Counted from the first letter of the stretch, positions 1 to 11,060 are shown. The stretch: 64,000 nucleotides of DNA from Ornithodoros turicata (GCF_037126465.1 NC_088201.1:228228016-228292015), one strand, 5' to 3'. Notes: a model not told the origin generated them from the sequence alone. Numbers and translations: made by a program.

Positions 1-569
1 TTTCCTTGTCGGCTTGATATTTCTTATTTATTTACTTACTTTTTGTGATACTTTTGTTGTGTGTTTCTATTGTACTTTTTCACACGTGCTACTCACCACT
101 CCGTTATGTAATACGCTCTTGAGGTCTTTAAAGTACTCAAATAAATAAATAAGTAAAGTCACTTATTTCTGTTTCTTTTACATACAGTATAATTGGAACG
201 AGGTCCGGGTAAAAACAACTCTCAAAATAAATTTTATTGTAGCACTCGTAGTGTCGATCGTCGTAATTGCCAGTGCATCTAATGCGCGTTTGTGATAAGC
301 ACTTGTATTTTCTCGGTGTTTTCTCGAGTAAGCTCAAACCGGTTGAGTGCCAAGATACTTCTTCAAAACAACAAAAGGTAGTTTGCGCAGTAAGAACCGT
401 CTAAAGAAAGACATGGGGACGTCTGAGGCTGATTCAGTGATAAGACCTCACTTCATTGTGGTTCTAACGTGAAAGAACTGATGTTCTGAGGCTGGAACGA
501 CACAGAGAGGACAAATAGATACAAAGTCTCAAATTGCCTAAGAAATTAACGAGAGAGATGGAAGCCACT
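1..569. other. Unassigned AT-rich stretch
   Basis: No gene or repeat family is recognised. On the minus strand a 66-codon open frame (137-337) holds five cysteines (a KYKC...RC...ECYNK...SC pattern). An AATAAA-like run lies downstream of its stop, near 31-42. It could be the last exon of a small secreted protein, but no family match is visible and its last codons come from AT-rich repeat sequence. I treat it as unproven. Confidence 0.3.
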
Positions 570-583
570 TCAGAGGATAGCCA

Positions 584-665
584 GCTGTGGGACTCGAACC
601 CACTCGGTAATCCAGAAGATGTGAGTTCGTGTCCTACAGCTGGCTAACCTCTTCAATGGTTCATC
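584..665. repeat. Head-to-head tRNA-derived SINE halves
   Basis: A tRNA-like 3' half on the plus strand (about 612-650, ending in the same ACAGCTGGCTAACCT tail as the element at 26.6 kb) is preceded by an inverted copy of the same half (about 584-610). Both halves carry a box-B-like TTCGA core, so the pair forms a stem around a short centre. This is a rearranged SINE, not a functional tRNA. Confidence 0.6.
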
Positions 666-718
666 GTCGTGGTTGTAAGTTACTCCCTCAAAATATATAC
701 AGATCAATATATTGCAGT

Positions 719-1003
719 CAGCTCCCGTGGCACAGAGGGTTAAGATGATCACTTTCCACGCCCAGACTGGGACGTGACGCGGGTTCGAACCCCCTCACCG
801 GCTGCGCTGCCTGATGTTCTCCCTGCGTTTTCCGAAGACTTTCCAGACGAATGTCGGCCCAGTTCCCCCTGAAGTCGGCCCAAGACACGTACTAACTCCC
901 ACTCCTTCCTGCTGTCCTCTCTCCATCTGTCCACATCTGTACGCTGCTCATAGCCACAGTTGCTTCGCGGCGCTGACGCGGAAATAAATGAAAATATATT
1001 GCA
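719..1003 (+). mobile_element. tRNA-headed SINE (Ruka-like)
   Basis: A tRNA-like head has an A-box-like segment near 729-745 and a perfect box B (GGTTCGAACCCC) near 781-792. It is followed by the body GACTTTCCAGACGAATGTCG...CCCCTGAAGTCGGCCC and a 3' end with an AATAAATGAAAAT tail. The same body occurs at 35.1 kb, and a diverged form at 11.9 kb. The body resembles the tRNA-derived SINE called Ruka in ixodid ticks (family knowledge; not aligned here). It would be transcribed by RNA polymerase III and mobilised by a partner LINE. Confidence 0.8.
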
Positions 1004-1009
1004 ACTATA

Positions 1010-3640
1010 CAACTACAGGTTGTTGGAACAAAATGGACACTACTTTTTCAGAATATTTTATTAACGTAATTATCTAATTACACAAGTAACTACCCAGATT
1101 GCATTTCACTTTCATGGGACACAGTAACAACCTAGATGCTGTGCGTGCAAACTAGCGTTATAAGTATGTAAAAATATGCTAAAAAATATGTACAATCTAG
1201 CAGCCATTCGAATGTACACGTATCAGGCGAAATTCGACGGAAGAACCAAATGGTTGTGATTATTTACACTATTTGCATTATCCTCATCCCTCGCTGAAAA
1301 CACGAGGTTCCTTATAGCAACGCGCCCATACTTGACGCATATCTACCGATTAGACCACTGACGCAGTGATTTCTGCTCCCCTAGCGAAAAAGAGAGGCGG
1401 TGCTCAAGGAAGTCAAGGAGCAAACACATAACAAGGATAAGTCGTGTATGCATTGCTCGAATGCATTCTCGATTCGGAACTACAGCCCGACATTGTACGA
1501 ACGATTTTCCGAGAAACGCGATTGACGAATGGAGGGTTGACTCTATGCACTTGTATGGTATTTACGTTAAAAAAAAAACTCTTCCTCCCGTTGCGGCTCG
1601 AAGAAATGCAGTGGGAGGGCCGGGATGGTTACTTAGTCACTCAAGGCTTACCCGGCACGAGAAAAAAAGAAAAATGTACATTGAATGTATACTGCGTAAC
1701 GTACGACTTATAACGATGGTGTACGGTAATTGAAAACCCATGGGATAGCGACACCAACGGATACATTCTGCGTGGATCTCGCGCAATGTTTTTATTAAAC
1801 GCGTTTTAGCGGCTGATGGCGCATGGTGGCGCTGCAGTAGTCTTCTGGCGCGCTATCGCCTGTCGGTATCTCCAACGGCGTACGTAGTCGACGGATTAGG
1901 GCCAGTTCTCACTTGGCGACGCCCGACGCGGCCTCGTGAGCCAGCGGTGGAACTACATAGACGCGCATTTCCGGAGTCGGGAGAGGAGAGACGTCGAGCC
2001 AAAAAAACTGCCATGCCGAACTTCTTTCACGACGTCGGCGAGAACTGCCGAGAACGATATACTGGCGACCAATTAGATGCCACAGAAAGGCCACGCCTCC
2101 TGATTTTTCGTCTGCTTTGGACGACGGAATGCCACTGTGGTGGGAACATGAAAATCGTGAGCGCTGACGGGGCGGCGGAAAGGCGCCTCTACTTCAGCCG
2201 CCTGCTCACGACGCCGCGTCGGACATCTCCATGTGAGAACTGGCCCTTAGATTTCTTTTCCTTCTTAAGTTGAACACGACTGTCGTAATTATTATACTGA
2301 ATCCTAATCGGACCACTGGAGCAGTGAAGTTTCACAGGGTGTGACAGAGGTACTCGTGACAGGGTGTGAACTGTTGACGTCACAACGAGTGCCGAGCGGG
2401 TGGATCTTCCTCGGCGACCCCTTCGCATAGGAGCTGAGAACCCCTGTTTCACAAAACCCTGAACATTCCAAAAGGGATCCTCAATGCAGGGGGGATCGGA
2501 CTTAGCCGAAGAAGGGTTACCATAAGGGAGCCACCATTCGCTGGCCATGGAAGGCGTTGTTTTCCCTTGGTTGCTTCGTTCCACTAAACTTGACTTCCTT
2601 TTTTTCCTAAGTTCGCCGCAGGTTATCTTAAATTCGGCATACTATCTGCGCATCTCACACAAATTTGTTCAACAAATAAATAACGAAAGAAATGTTATAA
2701 ATAAAAATATATAAATAAATGGATGGGCAATTCATATTTACCACTACATCGCTTGCCTCGTGTCCTGTCGTTCATACGTGACTTTATCATTACAGAAACT
2801 CGACAGACCGAAGCAAAATGGCGGACAGTTAACTGTTTGGATTTTAACTGTTTGGATGTTTAACATTTGGATTTTTGAAAAAAAATCTTCCCGGCAAAAG
2901 GACCGCAAAGCATACAGATTGCTGTGTCCCTGCGGAATGCTTGCTATGTTCCTTACGACTTATCCCTTATTTATGTTGCAAGTGAGGCTGCTCCATGTCG
3001 TGGCTTCAACATTTCATACGCGGTAAACATGATCAACCGTGCCGCTGGAAAGCAAAGGCTTCCCGTCCCGGCACCGAGGAAGATCTTACAGAGAAGATAT
3101 CGCGTACATGCGTATATCCCAAAAGTACGTGCGGGGCTTGCCTCGCTACCTTCACTGGCCATCCATCCATAGGCCTGATCCTCTGTAGTGTTTGTGGCAT
3201 CCGACCTGACAGGGTTGCTCGCAAACGGTGCAGCTCCGATTACGCTTTACCCTACCTGCCCCGCTACGCGTTTGGACATAGAAATATCCCTCCTCAGCCA
3301 CGTGACGGCATGGATGTGACCCTGTCCTTCCGGCTCCCATGGAAGCGACAATTTAGACGCACTTTTAATATCTAGCCTTCTTGACCGAGCATTTCAGCAC
3401 CCACTGCACTTTTGTGAGCCCAATCACTTTCATAGGCCCTTACCTTGGGCAGCAGCCCTGATGGAAGGCTGTAAGGCAGGATGAGGCAAGGCTTCGGAAA
3501 AGCGCCTGCGGAAAGGGGGGGGGGATATGTTTATTAAGAAAAAAAGAAAGGAAAGGTTAGCCAGGCAAAGAGCCGGCTTGCTATTCCGAAAAAAAAAGGG
3601 GGAAGGGGCGGAAAGGGGCTTTATACAGTGCAGCTCATCA
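1010..3640. other. No recognised gene
   Basis: Open frames of 60-131 codons occur on both strands but overlap one another, share no family motif and contain low-complexity residues. An A/T-rich tail (AAATAAATAAC...AAATAAAT) at 2665-2720 may be an old retroelement 3' end. At 3158-3290 on the minus strand a short frame holds a cysteine cluster (SCTVCEQPCQVGC); see the signal-exon entry at 3.7 kb. Confidence 0.4.
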
Positions 3641-3667
3641 TGCACGAAAGGAGACACCCATACTCAC

Positions 3668-3710
3668 CGCAAGCGACCAGAAGGAACAGAATAATGATGA
3701 CCATCTTCAT
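3668..3710 (-). CDS. Possible first coding exon of a small secreted protein
   Basis: On the minus strand an ATG at 3710 opens fourteen codons reading MKMVIIILFLLVAC, a typical secretory signal core, and is followed after one more base by the strong donor G|GTGAGTA (3667-3662). Just upstream, a pyrimidine run ending in TTTCACAG (about 3727-3742) could be an acceptor after a 5' UTR exon. The exon ends in phase 1. A cysteine cluster at 3158-3290 would be in frame if spliced at GGGGCAG|GT, but that acceptor has a poor pyrimidine tract. The protein family is not recognised. The short length and missing partner exons keep this tentative. Confidence 0.35.
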
Positions 3711-3765
3711 GATGATTGCCTTCACAGTCTGCTGTGAAAGGAGGAAAGTGGTGATATTACAACCT

Positions 3766-4962
3766 TTTTCATTTATTTATTTCTTCTATGTACCTCAAAG
3801 GCCCGGGTACAACAGGACCATAGCAGAACAATGAAGACAAATGAACATAAGAAAAAGTCAGGCACGTGATACATCCCATATAGGATACAATGGGCAAGAA
3901 TATACGTACAAGGTCACAAGGCACAAACAGCAAAGCACCTAAAGTTATAGATGAGACGCTGAGTAAGAAGAGGATTAACTAGGGCGAGCAGAATAAATCG
4001 TGGATTGCTCGCTTAAAAGTCAAATGATCACTAATTGTAGCAATGTCACGAGGAAGATCGTTCCACCAACGTCAAGTTCGCGGAACACAAGACTCGGAAA
4101 AACGCTGAGTATTACATCGGTATTCTCTAGCCTTAAACGCATGATCCACGCGGTGAGATATATGGCTTGGGAGCAGCAGTATAGAGGAGTAGAGGAAGAT
4201 ATTGTGGAAGGTTTTGTGGAAAAGTAGCAGAGTAGAAATCCTACGACGAAGGGTCAACGTGGTTAAACCGAGCTTCAATTTTATCGCAGAGACACTGCTG
4301 TCGGGACGATAGTCACAGGCTATGAACCGGGCGGCCCGGTTTTGAACCTTCTCCAAAGAGTCTATGAGGTACTCCTGATGAGGGTCCCATATCTCATGAA
4401 TGTCTTATAAGCTAACTTTTTCACCGACACTGGGGCCAGTGTCAGAGTCCGCCGAAGGAATCTCAAGGTTCGATTAACGGCAGCTATAGTGTGAGAGATG
4501 TGATGGGACCAAGAAAAGTTGCTACTTAGATTAATCCCGAGGTATTTATAAGAGGTAACGTGTTCAAGCAGAGACGAGCCACAAAAGTATTGAAATAATG
4601 TGGGGTGGACCGCGTGAACGACATTGGTTTACATATCGGTGTTAATAGGTAACTGCCATGAGGAGCACCAGGAAGCGATCTTATGAAGGTCATCTTGGAG
4701 AGCAATTTGTTCTGACGAAACTTGATACATGACGATAAATGACGCTATCATCAGCAAATAGGCGAATACGAGATGTCAATCCAGATGGAAGGTCATTAAT
4801 GTAAATGAGAAATAACAGGGGGCCAATAACCGAACCCTGAGGGATTCCGGAAGTTACTCGGTCTAATGAAGGCGGGGAATTGTTAACTAACACGAATTGC
4901 TTTCTGTTACTTAAAAAGTTCCATATCCATGTAAGAATCCATAAGGTATCCATACCGTCCTG
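3766..4962 (-). mobile_element. 5'-truncated non-LTR retrotransposon (CR1/L2/Jockey-like), decayed
   Basis: The minus strand encodes the C-terminal part of a LINE reverse transcriptase. RT palm motifs GIPQGSVIGPLLFLIYINDL and RLFADDSVIYR lie within 4690-4953. Thumb-region matches (SWQLPIN, SYKYLGINLSSNFSW) follow around 4450-4690. The usual end segment (EKVQNRAARFI...SSVSAIKLKLGL...LLLFHKTFHN) is at 4072-4356. In-frame stops and frame changes show it is dead. The 3' UTR runs to about 3766 and the 5' end is lost at about 4960. Clade assignment is by motif style only. Confidence 0.8.
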
Positions 4963-5214
4963 CTCTTCAGTGCCATGCCTCTATCACTCCTGTCACTACT
5001 GTCACCCACACGCTCTGCACTTTTTTTTATTTATTTTATGTATTTATTTAATTACTTATCTCATATGCTCGACGGCTTTACATGATAGGTGGGAAAATAA
5101 AGCGACACAGAATTACATTTTTATGAAATTCTGTATTCTGTGTCGGTTTATTTCTATTATTTTTAGAAGCACTACACAATTGCTTCGGGAACTACCGACA
5201 TATTCATCACTAGA
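4963..5214. other. AT-rich spacer
   Basis: A TTTATT-rich run (about 5020-5065) and a short inverted repeat around ACAGAATTACATTTTTATG / AATTCTGTATTCTGTG (about 5105-5145) lie between two LINE pieces. No gene is seen. Confidence 0.4.
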
Positions 5215-6215
5215 GCGACTTTTGAGCACCTCAAACTTTCTTGATGTCCACCCAAACTACACCCTTCCACATACTGCCTCCGGCTCCTCCTCTAACCTGG
5301 CTTTCGTCATCCTCAGCATCCTGCTTGTTCTCATGATGAACCTGATGAAAGACCTTCAGAAAGCACTTTCTTCCTCAAGTGCCCGCTCATTTTCTCATCT
5401 CCTTCATCTCCTTCATCTCCTACCTTCATATCTACCGAATTTTCATCGCCACCATCCGCATCCGCCGAATTTCCCACATCCTCAGCGACACCGTTGTTCC
5501 CCTCCGTGTCCGTGTTTCCAAAACAAGGAAAATTCTCGTGGGAAACTCACGAAGTATGAGCAGGATCAGAAGCTCCTCCCCACACCGAAACTCTAACGTC
5601 AGCTGGGACGTTCCGTTTCCTCTCCCTTTTCTGCCTTACGCTTCCCACATTCTCCTTCATAGAAGGAGAGATACCACTGTCATCTAAGGATCTTACAGTC
5701 ACACTCAGCACACCTTCGTGTAACCCCGTGGTACAGACATTCAACGCGTGTCCCTCTCACCGTCAAAAAGCTGGATAGTTCCCCTCTAAGCTCCATGAGA
5801 AGGAATCCCGTACCCATTACAACTCTGTATCGCCTCAGTTCCTTCTCTAAGTCTGTGTGAGGATAACCAATCGGGTACCTGAACACCGTGACCCTCTTCA
5901 TCTTTACTCCCAAATCAAACACATCAACTTCATTCCCCCCAATCACAACCGATCCCTCCTCCTTAAGCAACCTCACTGCTTCCAAATCATTCATTACCAC
6001 CTCATAATAGCCGTACCTTTTATTCTGCCCACCGCGAACATTACCATGCGCGGCAAGTTTACACTCATCCAACATATCTTTTCCAAAGTAACGCTGCGGT
6101 GCTCGCACATTTGAACACCAGCACACATTTCTTGTCGCGCATTTTATCATAGCCCGTTGTCTCAAACGGGAGGCACGGCTTCGCACCCAGTTATTCAACA
6201 AAACAGTTGCAGTTA
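5215..6215 (-). pseudogene. LINE ORF1 (gag-like, zinc-knuckle) remnant
   Basis: The minus-strand frame at 5680-6201 (173 aa) contains a segment ending in the beginning of a retroelement zinc knuckle (YHGVTRRCAECDC). The knuckle is then broken by a frame change and a stop. An acidic, Gly/Asp/Glu-rich tail continues in another frame to about 5215. This arrangement (RNA-binding region, CCHC knuckle, polar tail) fits ORF1 of L1/Tx1-type or related non-LTR elements, which packages element RNA. No matching RT frame is attached, so it is an isolated fragment. The family is inferred from general layout only. Confidence 0.55.
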
Positions 6216-6399
6216 CGAGGAACGAACGTGAAAAAAGTTAAAGGAAATAATTCCACTAGGCCTATAACAGAGCAGCGACAGTGCATGTCTTCGTATTGCC
6301 AGCTGTAGGATGGGACAAATGAAAGCTCTCTCACATCACATTTCAAAAACAGTACTGTTGTCGCCCTAAAACGAAGTGCAGTGCACGTCTTGCCACCTC

Positions 6400-7200
6400 G
6401 TCGTCTTCCTATCGTTGTATTCTCATCAAGCAGGAGAATTACCTACGGAGGCTCCTTCGTGTATTGTCATCAAGCAGGAGAAGATGTATTGTCATCAAGC
6501 AGCAGACCTACGTATGGAGGTAGTCGCCTTTCGACAGACACTAACTTTACGTTGCAGTCCCACATGCTTGATAACAACACTCTCTAGGAGAGTTTGCTTT
6601 TCGTACTGACCATACAAAGCGAACAATCCAAACACGGAGGTGTCGCTGCAGAGTGCAGTACAGTCCTGCGAGCTGGCTAGAACATATGCCACTCACCCTG
6701 AACGTGGTGGAAAAGGCGAGTAGACGTCAGCCAGCGGCGAGAGCACTCCACAAGACCATACAGTGCTTCCTCACGGACAATGTGGCTACGAAGACAGCCC
6801 TGCCCTGACAGCGCGAAATATAGCTGCGTCTCCGAAGTCTGGGCCACCGAAAGCGAGCCGACAACGACGGATCCAGATTTGAAAGTTGATCTCGGTAATT
6901 AATAAAGCAAATTGTTTACGAGGAACGCGCGGAGCAGGCAACGGTTCGAGGAATTGTACGGTGGCCCAGGCGACAGTCGACAGCTGAAATATCTGCGCCA
7001 CAGCAAAAGAGGAACTCGACAACGCCTGAAATAGTACCCTGCGGTTTCACACATCCCGCAAGACGGGCAACCGTCAGAGCGAGAGATGTGAAAACGGTGT
7101 AGTCGCTCACCAAGAGGAAGGACATCGTGGCCCAACTTCCACTGAAGACTGAAGACGCGGCGGGCATCTACCCAGCCCGCACTGATTCGACTCCAAGACA
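6400..7200 (-). mobile_element. Tx1-like LINE 3' end, copy 1 (decayed)
   Basis: Minus-strand reading in 6786-7200 gives WKLGHDVLPLGERLHRFHI...CPSCG MCET...FRRCRVPLLLW, the cysteine-rich C-terminal segment seen intact in the neighbouring RT ORF (LQWRLAHGVLPLRDRL...CACHETVEHAFHQC). It is split between frames. Below it, 6413-6508 holds three copies of a motif TGTATTGTCATCAAGCAGGA, a 3' UTR repeat also present near the other copies. Confidence 0.7.
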
Positions 7201-7239
7201 GCTACGTCGGAACCGAAGGAACGGGGGGACCAGTCTCCA

Positions 7240-9066
7240 ACTCCCGGAGTGTACTGTCATCAAGCAGGAGAGGCACCTATGGAGGTAGTCCCCTTTGAAG
7301 AGCTCCCTGTATTGTCATCAAGCAGGAGAGCTACCTACAGCTCCCGCACGTGTATTGGCATCGGAGCGGAAGACCAGCCACACAGACTGGCTCCCTCTAA
7401 CGTTTCACACGGGCTAAACTAAGGCTACGTAGATGCCAACTCTAGAGCAATATGATCTCCAGATTTATATGTGTGCTGGACATCACCATGCAACGAACGA
7501 ATACTCGCGGAAAGCTGCGAACGTGACAACGGCACACTGTATTCTTGACCACCTAAAAGTAAAGCACATACGTACCTCTATCATCTTCAAAGAGGACCGA
7601 AGATGTCTGCCACCGTCTTGCAAAGTGCACAGCTCCCAGCACAGCTCTCTCTCTACGAAGAGCGCGGCGAACCCCTGCTCGAACAAGATTTAGCACTTCT
7701 GCTACACTACGGATGCGGCCACCCTGTGCTGCAATGCAGCGAGAAATCCACACCTGATAGTTAATTTCAACTGCCAGAAGGAGGAACTGTTTCCTATCGC
7801 GATGCGGGACGGGAGGCTGAAAGAGCGTTTGAATGATAGCCCACAGAATGCGTGACACACCGAACAGGACTTCAACTTTGTGCCATAGCGTATCGGGCAC
7901 AAGGCACTGATGAAACGCGTGTTCCACAGTTTCGTGACAAGCACAGAATGGACCGAAAGGAGTGGTGACTCCGTACCGAGCCAGACGGTCCCGAAGCGGT
8001 AAAACGCCGTGTGCCAATCGCCATTGCAGGCTAGCCCGACGTGCGTCGAACCAGCCCGCGGTGACAAGACGCCGAGCAACCTGCCGGGGCACACCAAGGC
8101 CCACAGCCGCCGGAGGCATAGGAAGAAGCCCCAAGAGGGATTTGTACAGTCGCTTCACAGTCCACGTAGAAATGCGTTCACCTGGGTAGGACTCGCGCAG
8201 GCGCCGCATGGAGGAGGCATACTCCCTGAGGTGGGTTGTGACAAACTCACATCGAGGCCTACTCAGCGAAAAAGCCCAAAAAAACCTGACATCAGGACCC
8301 AGGAGGAACTGTAACAGATCATGGGCAGGGTGGCACGGCTCCATGAGCGCATCAAAAATACCTTTAAGACCAAGGGCCAGACACTTGGTCATCATATGTG
8401 GAACCCATAGGCCACCTAACTCCCGCTGCAAGCACATGCGGGCGCGTGACACCCATTCCACGCTGCCACCCCAGATGAAACGAAAAGCTGTGCGAGTAGC
8501 AGCTACCAAGATCTGACGAGGGGGAATAACGACACTGCCATGGTACCAGTACTTACTGAAAAACCATGAGGTGGCAAGACGGGCTCGACACGTGATAGGG
8601 AGCACCAAACCTCTGAGATCAGCAAGAACGGGGACACTGCGCTGGTGCACCCTCAGCCATGAGGACGGCGGCAGTCCGCAACTATTAAAGTTATACCCTA
8701 GTATGCGAACATCGTCTTTAACAGGAATTCCAAAGGGCGCAGGGCACGAAGGGGTAGCATTAAGGAAGAGCAAAACACTCTTCGCCCGATTAATGCGCGC
8801 ATTTGATACGATGCCATAGGCATCTAGAACACCTAGGACAGCGGCAACAGAAGCTTCATCTCGAAGTATTAGAGATAGGTCATCCGCGTACGCAAAAAGC
8901 GGAAGAGCTGTAGAGCCAGGTAGTTTGAGCATACGTGAAGGGAGGAAAGTTGCAAGAGACTCCAAAAGTGGACTAAAGACCATGGCGTAGAGAGCAGGAG
9001 ACAAAGGGCAACCTTGCCGCACACCGGACTTCATTGGAAAACGGTCAGACAGAGCCCCATTTCCTC
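7240..9066 (-). mobile_element. Tx1-like (L1 superfamily) LINE, RT to 3' end
   Basis: This 5'-truncated copy contains the 493-codon RT frame described separately. Upstream codons NGALSDRFP continue the RT, but a stop lies about ten codons before the ORF's first Met. The 3' flank (7251-7365) carries further copies of the TGTATTGTCATCAAGCAGGAGA motif. It is adjacent to two more decayed copies (6.4-7.2 kb and 9.6-11.0 kb) on the same strand, which suggests local accumulation or tandem duplication. Confidence 0.8.
7553..9034 (-). CDS. Reverse transcriptase, C-terminal two thirds (Tx1-like LINE ORF2)
   Basis: The 493-aa frame begins inside the RT palm: residues 3-13 (SGVRQGCPLSP) are RT motif B' and residues 45-53 (LFAYADDLS) hold the catalytic YADD aspartates. 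The thumb follows (FLNATPSC, DVRILGYNFN at about 108-117). The C-terminal half (about 330-400) contains the LQWRLAHGVLPLRDRL segment and a Cys/His cluster (CACHETVEHAFHQC), as in zf-RVT domains. The protein would make cDNA from nicked target DNA. The first Met is internal: fingers and endonuclease are missing, so this is a truncated, non-autonomous ORF that has stayed open, implying a fairly recent insertion. There is no sign of domestication beyond the open frame. Confidence 0.85.
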   Translation of the reverse strand: MKSGVRQGCPLSPALYAMVFSPLLESLATFLPSRMLKLPGSTALPLFAYADDLSLILRDEASVAAVLGVLDAYGIVSNARINRAKSVLLFLNATPSCPAPFGIPVKDDVRILGYNFNSCGLPPSSWLRVHQRSVPVLADLRGLVLPITCRARLATSWFFSKYWYHGSVVIPPRQILVAATRTAFRFIWGGSVEWVSRARMCLQRELGGLWVPHMMTKCLALGLKGIFDALMEPCHPAHDLLQFLLGPDVRFFWAFSLSRPRCEFVTTHLREYASSMRRLRESYPGERISTWTVKRLYKSLLGLLPMPPAAVGLGVPRQVARRLVTAGWFDARRASLQWRLAHGVLPLRDRLARYGVTTPFGPFCACHETVEHAFHQCLVPDTLWHKVEVLFGVSRILWAIIQTLFQPPVPHRDRKQFLLLAVEINYQVWISRCIAAQGGRIRSVAEVLNLVRAGVRRALRRERAVLGAVHFARRWQTSSVLFEDDRGTYVLYF

Positions 9067-9240
9067 GATTTTACTGTTACCGCGGCGATCACCGCAAACG
9101 CGAAATTCGTCTCCGGCGACTGCTACATATCGTCGGAGCCAGTCATCCAACTTTGCTGGTGTGACGGATGCGTTTAGAATAAAAATGTTCGTCACTGTTG
9201 CTCCCCTAGCGGAACGCAATGACGACGACGAAGCCTGAGT
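9067..9240 (-). pseudogene. LINE endonuclease-domain fragment
   Basis: The minus strand reads VTNIFILNASVTPAKLDDWLRRY...GDEFRVCGD, which matches the style of the APE-type endonuclease of R1/Jockey/I elements just before the catalytic GDFN motif. Here the motif is mutated to GDR. The fragment ends at the junction with the Tx1-like RT, so the two pieces are probably from different elements. Confidence 0.45.
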
Positions 9241-9599
9241 TAACTGGTTGTGGTGCTGGCGCAATTCTGTGAAACATTCTTTCGAGCATGACAGGCTTCC
9301 TTTTGCCTGAAAGATGTTCAGTTGAAACTGCTGGAAAGATAACGCACCAATAACATAAATTACCAATAAGAATGATTCGGTATAATGACGCGCCTATTTA
9401 ATACTTGAGGCTTGCTGCCAATACAAATTTAGGAGATTTTTGGGAAAGTACTTTCCCGGAAACAGCGCTGCAAAGCCACACTTTTAAGAGAAAATTTCCA
9501 GAGAATTTTGAAGAGAAAATTTCCACAAAAGAGAAGACTGCACCACACGCGATACTGCCGACGAGCCCGGCAGGTAATGTATTGTATGGCCAACAGTGC

Positions 9600-11060
9600 G
9601 CAATTAATATATTGACATCAAGATTGGGCGCATCAATCTCCAGGATGGCAAGTGTATTGTCATCAAGCGGGAGAACTATCAAACACGGGAGAGTCGCTGC
9701 GAAGGACAGTAGAGTCCTAGGAAGCTGGCTACAACATGACTTGCCACTCACCCTGAACGTGACGGAAAAGTCGAGTAGACGTCAGCCAACGGCGAGAGCA
9801 CCCCGGAAGCCGTACAGTGCCTTATCACGGGCGGTTTGGCTACGAAGACCTATCCTGACAGCCTAGAATGCTGCGTCTCTGAAGTCTGGGCCACCGAAAG
9901 CAAGACGACAACGACGGATCTAAATTTGAAAGCTTACCTCCGTAATTAACGAAGCCAATTGTTTGCGCTGATTGCGCGGAACCGGCAACGGTTCTAGGAA
10001 TAGCACAGCGGCCCAGGAGACAGTCGAGAGCTGAAATACTTGCGTTAACCTATGCCACAGCAAAAGAGGAACGTGGCAACGCCTAAAACAGTGCTCGGAC
10101 GTTTCACACATCCCGCCAGACTTGTACGTATCTTGAGTACGTACTCAAAATACACTATTTTAAATACTTTTTCCGGTATTTTGGTACTCTACTCAATACT
10201 TTTTGCGACAAGTATTTTTAATGTATTTAAAATACTTTTTTCGGTATTTGCTACTCAGTACTCAAAATACTTTCCTTCCTCGTCAAGCCATATCCAGCAC
10301 GCTTCCCGCCGTGCCGAGATTTTCAGCTCACTGGAATTTAACCCCCTTTTTCTTCTTTTTCCTATTCATATTGCCAGGTGAATCACCAGGGGATTAGGTA
10401 CAAGAAAATCCCGGCATTTAGTTCCTTCGTCATCAAAGCAAACACGTGCCAGAGGTTGAAAGACCCGAACCGACATACAGGAGGGATTACGAAGTTTTGG
10501 GTCAGAACATAACAACGTTTATTTGGGTTCACTAAAGTTCACCAAGCATTACTTGACACCAAGACGTTGCAAATGAAAGATATGCATGGCTGATGAAGTT
10601 TATTCCTTTCATTTGTAAGGCCACGTTCAGAATACGCATTTCACTTACTGCTAATACTAAAGTACTTTAAAGAGTATCTTAAATACTCTTAGAGTATTTA
10701 GTACTCTACTCAAATTACTTTCAGTTTTGAGTATTTTATACTCTATTTTAAATACTTCTTCCGTAGAGTATTAGTATCTTATTTTAAATACTTTTGCGCA
10801 GTATTTTGTACAAGTCTGCATCCCGCAAGGCGGGCAGCCGCCAGAACGAAAAATGTGAAAACGGCCCAAACGCTCACGAAGAGGAAGAACATCGTGGGCC
10901 AACTTCCACTGAAGAATGGCGCGGCGGGCATCTAGCCTGCCCGCAGTGATCCGACGCCAAGGCAGCTTCGTCGGCACCGGCGGACTGGGTGACCGGACTC
11001 AAGCTCCCTGATAGCTGTACAAAAATCGCTGACAGCGCATAACTGGATGTCAGCGTCCGG
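9600..11060 (-). mobile_element. Tx1-like LINE 3' end, copy 3, split by a hAT insertion
   Basis: The 5' part (10819-10990, minus) reads LDARRAILQWKLAHDVLPLRERLGRFHI...GCPPCG. The 3' part (9920-10116) reads MCETSEHCFRRCHVPLLLWHR...QRKQLASLITEVSFQI. Removing the 702-bp element between them and one 8-bp CATCCCGC repeat rejoins the cysteine-rich domain in register with copy 1. The TCATCAAGCGGGAGA motif of the 3' UTR is present near 9659-9673. Confidence 0.8.
10117..10818. mobile_element. hAT non-autonomous element with 8-bp TSD
   Basis: The 702-bp element has terminal inverted repeats CAGACTTGTAC / GTACAAGTCTG and flanking duplications CATCCCGC at 10109-10116 and 10819-10826. The subterminal regions are packed with AAGTATTTTAAATAC-type repeats, as is common for hAT transposase binding sites. 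No transposase ORF is present. A related, 3'-truncated copy starts at 45557, and a more distant one at 37276. The 8-bp duplication and the CA...TG ends are the basis for the hAT call. Confidence 0.88.

Noticed and set aside
3158..3340. PiggyBac transposase C-terminal cysteine domain
   Set aside because: The CXXC-X3-C-X3-C spacing does not fit the piggyBac pattern, and no other transposase sequence or TTAA ends are nearby.
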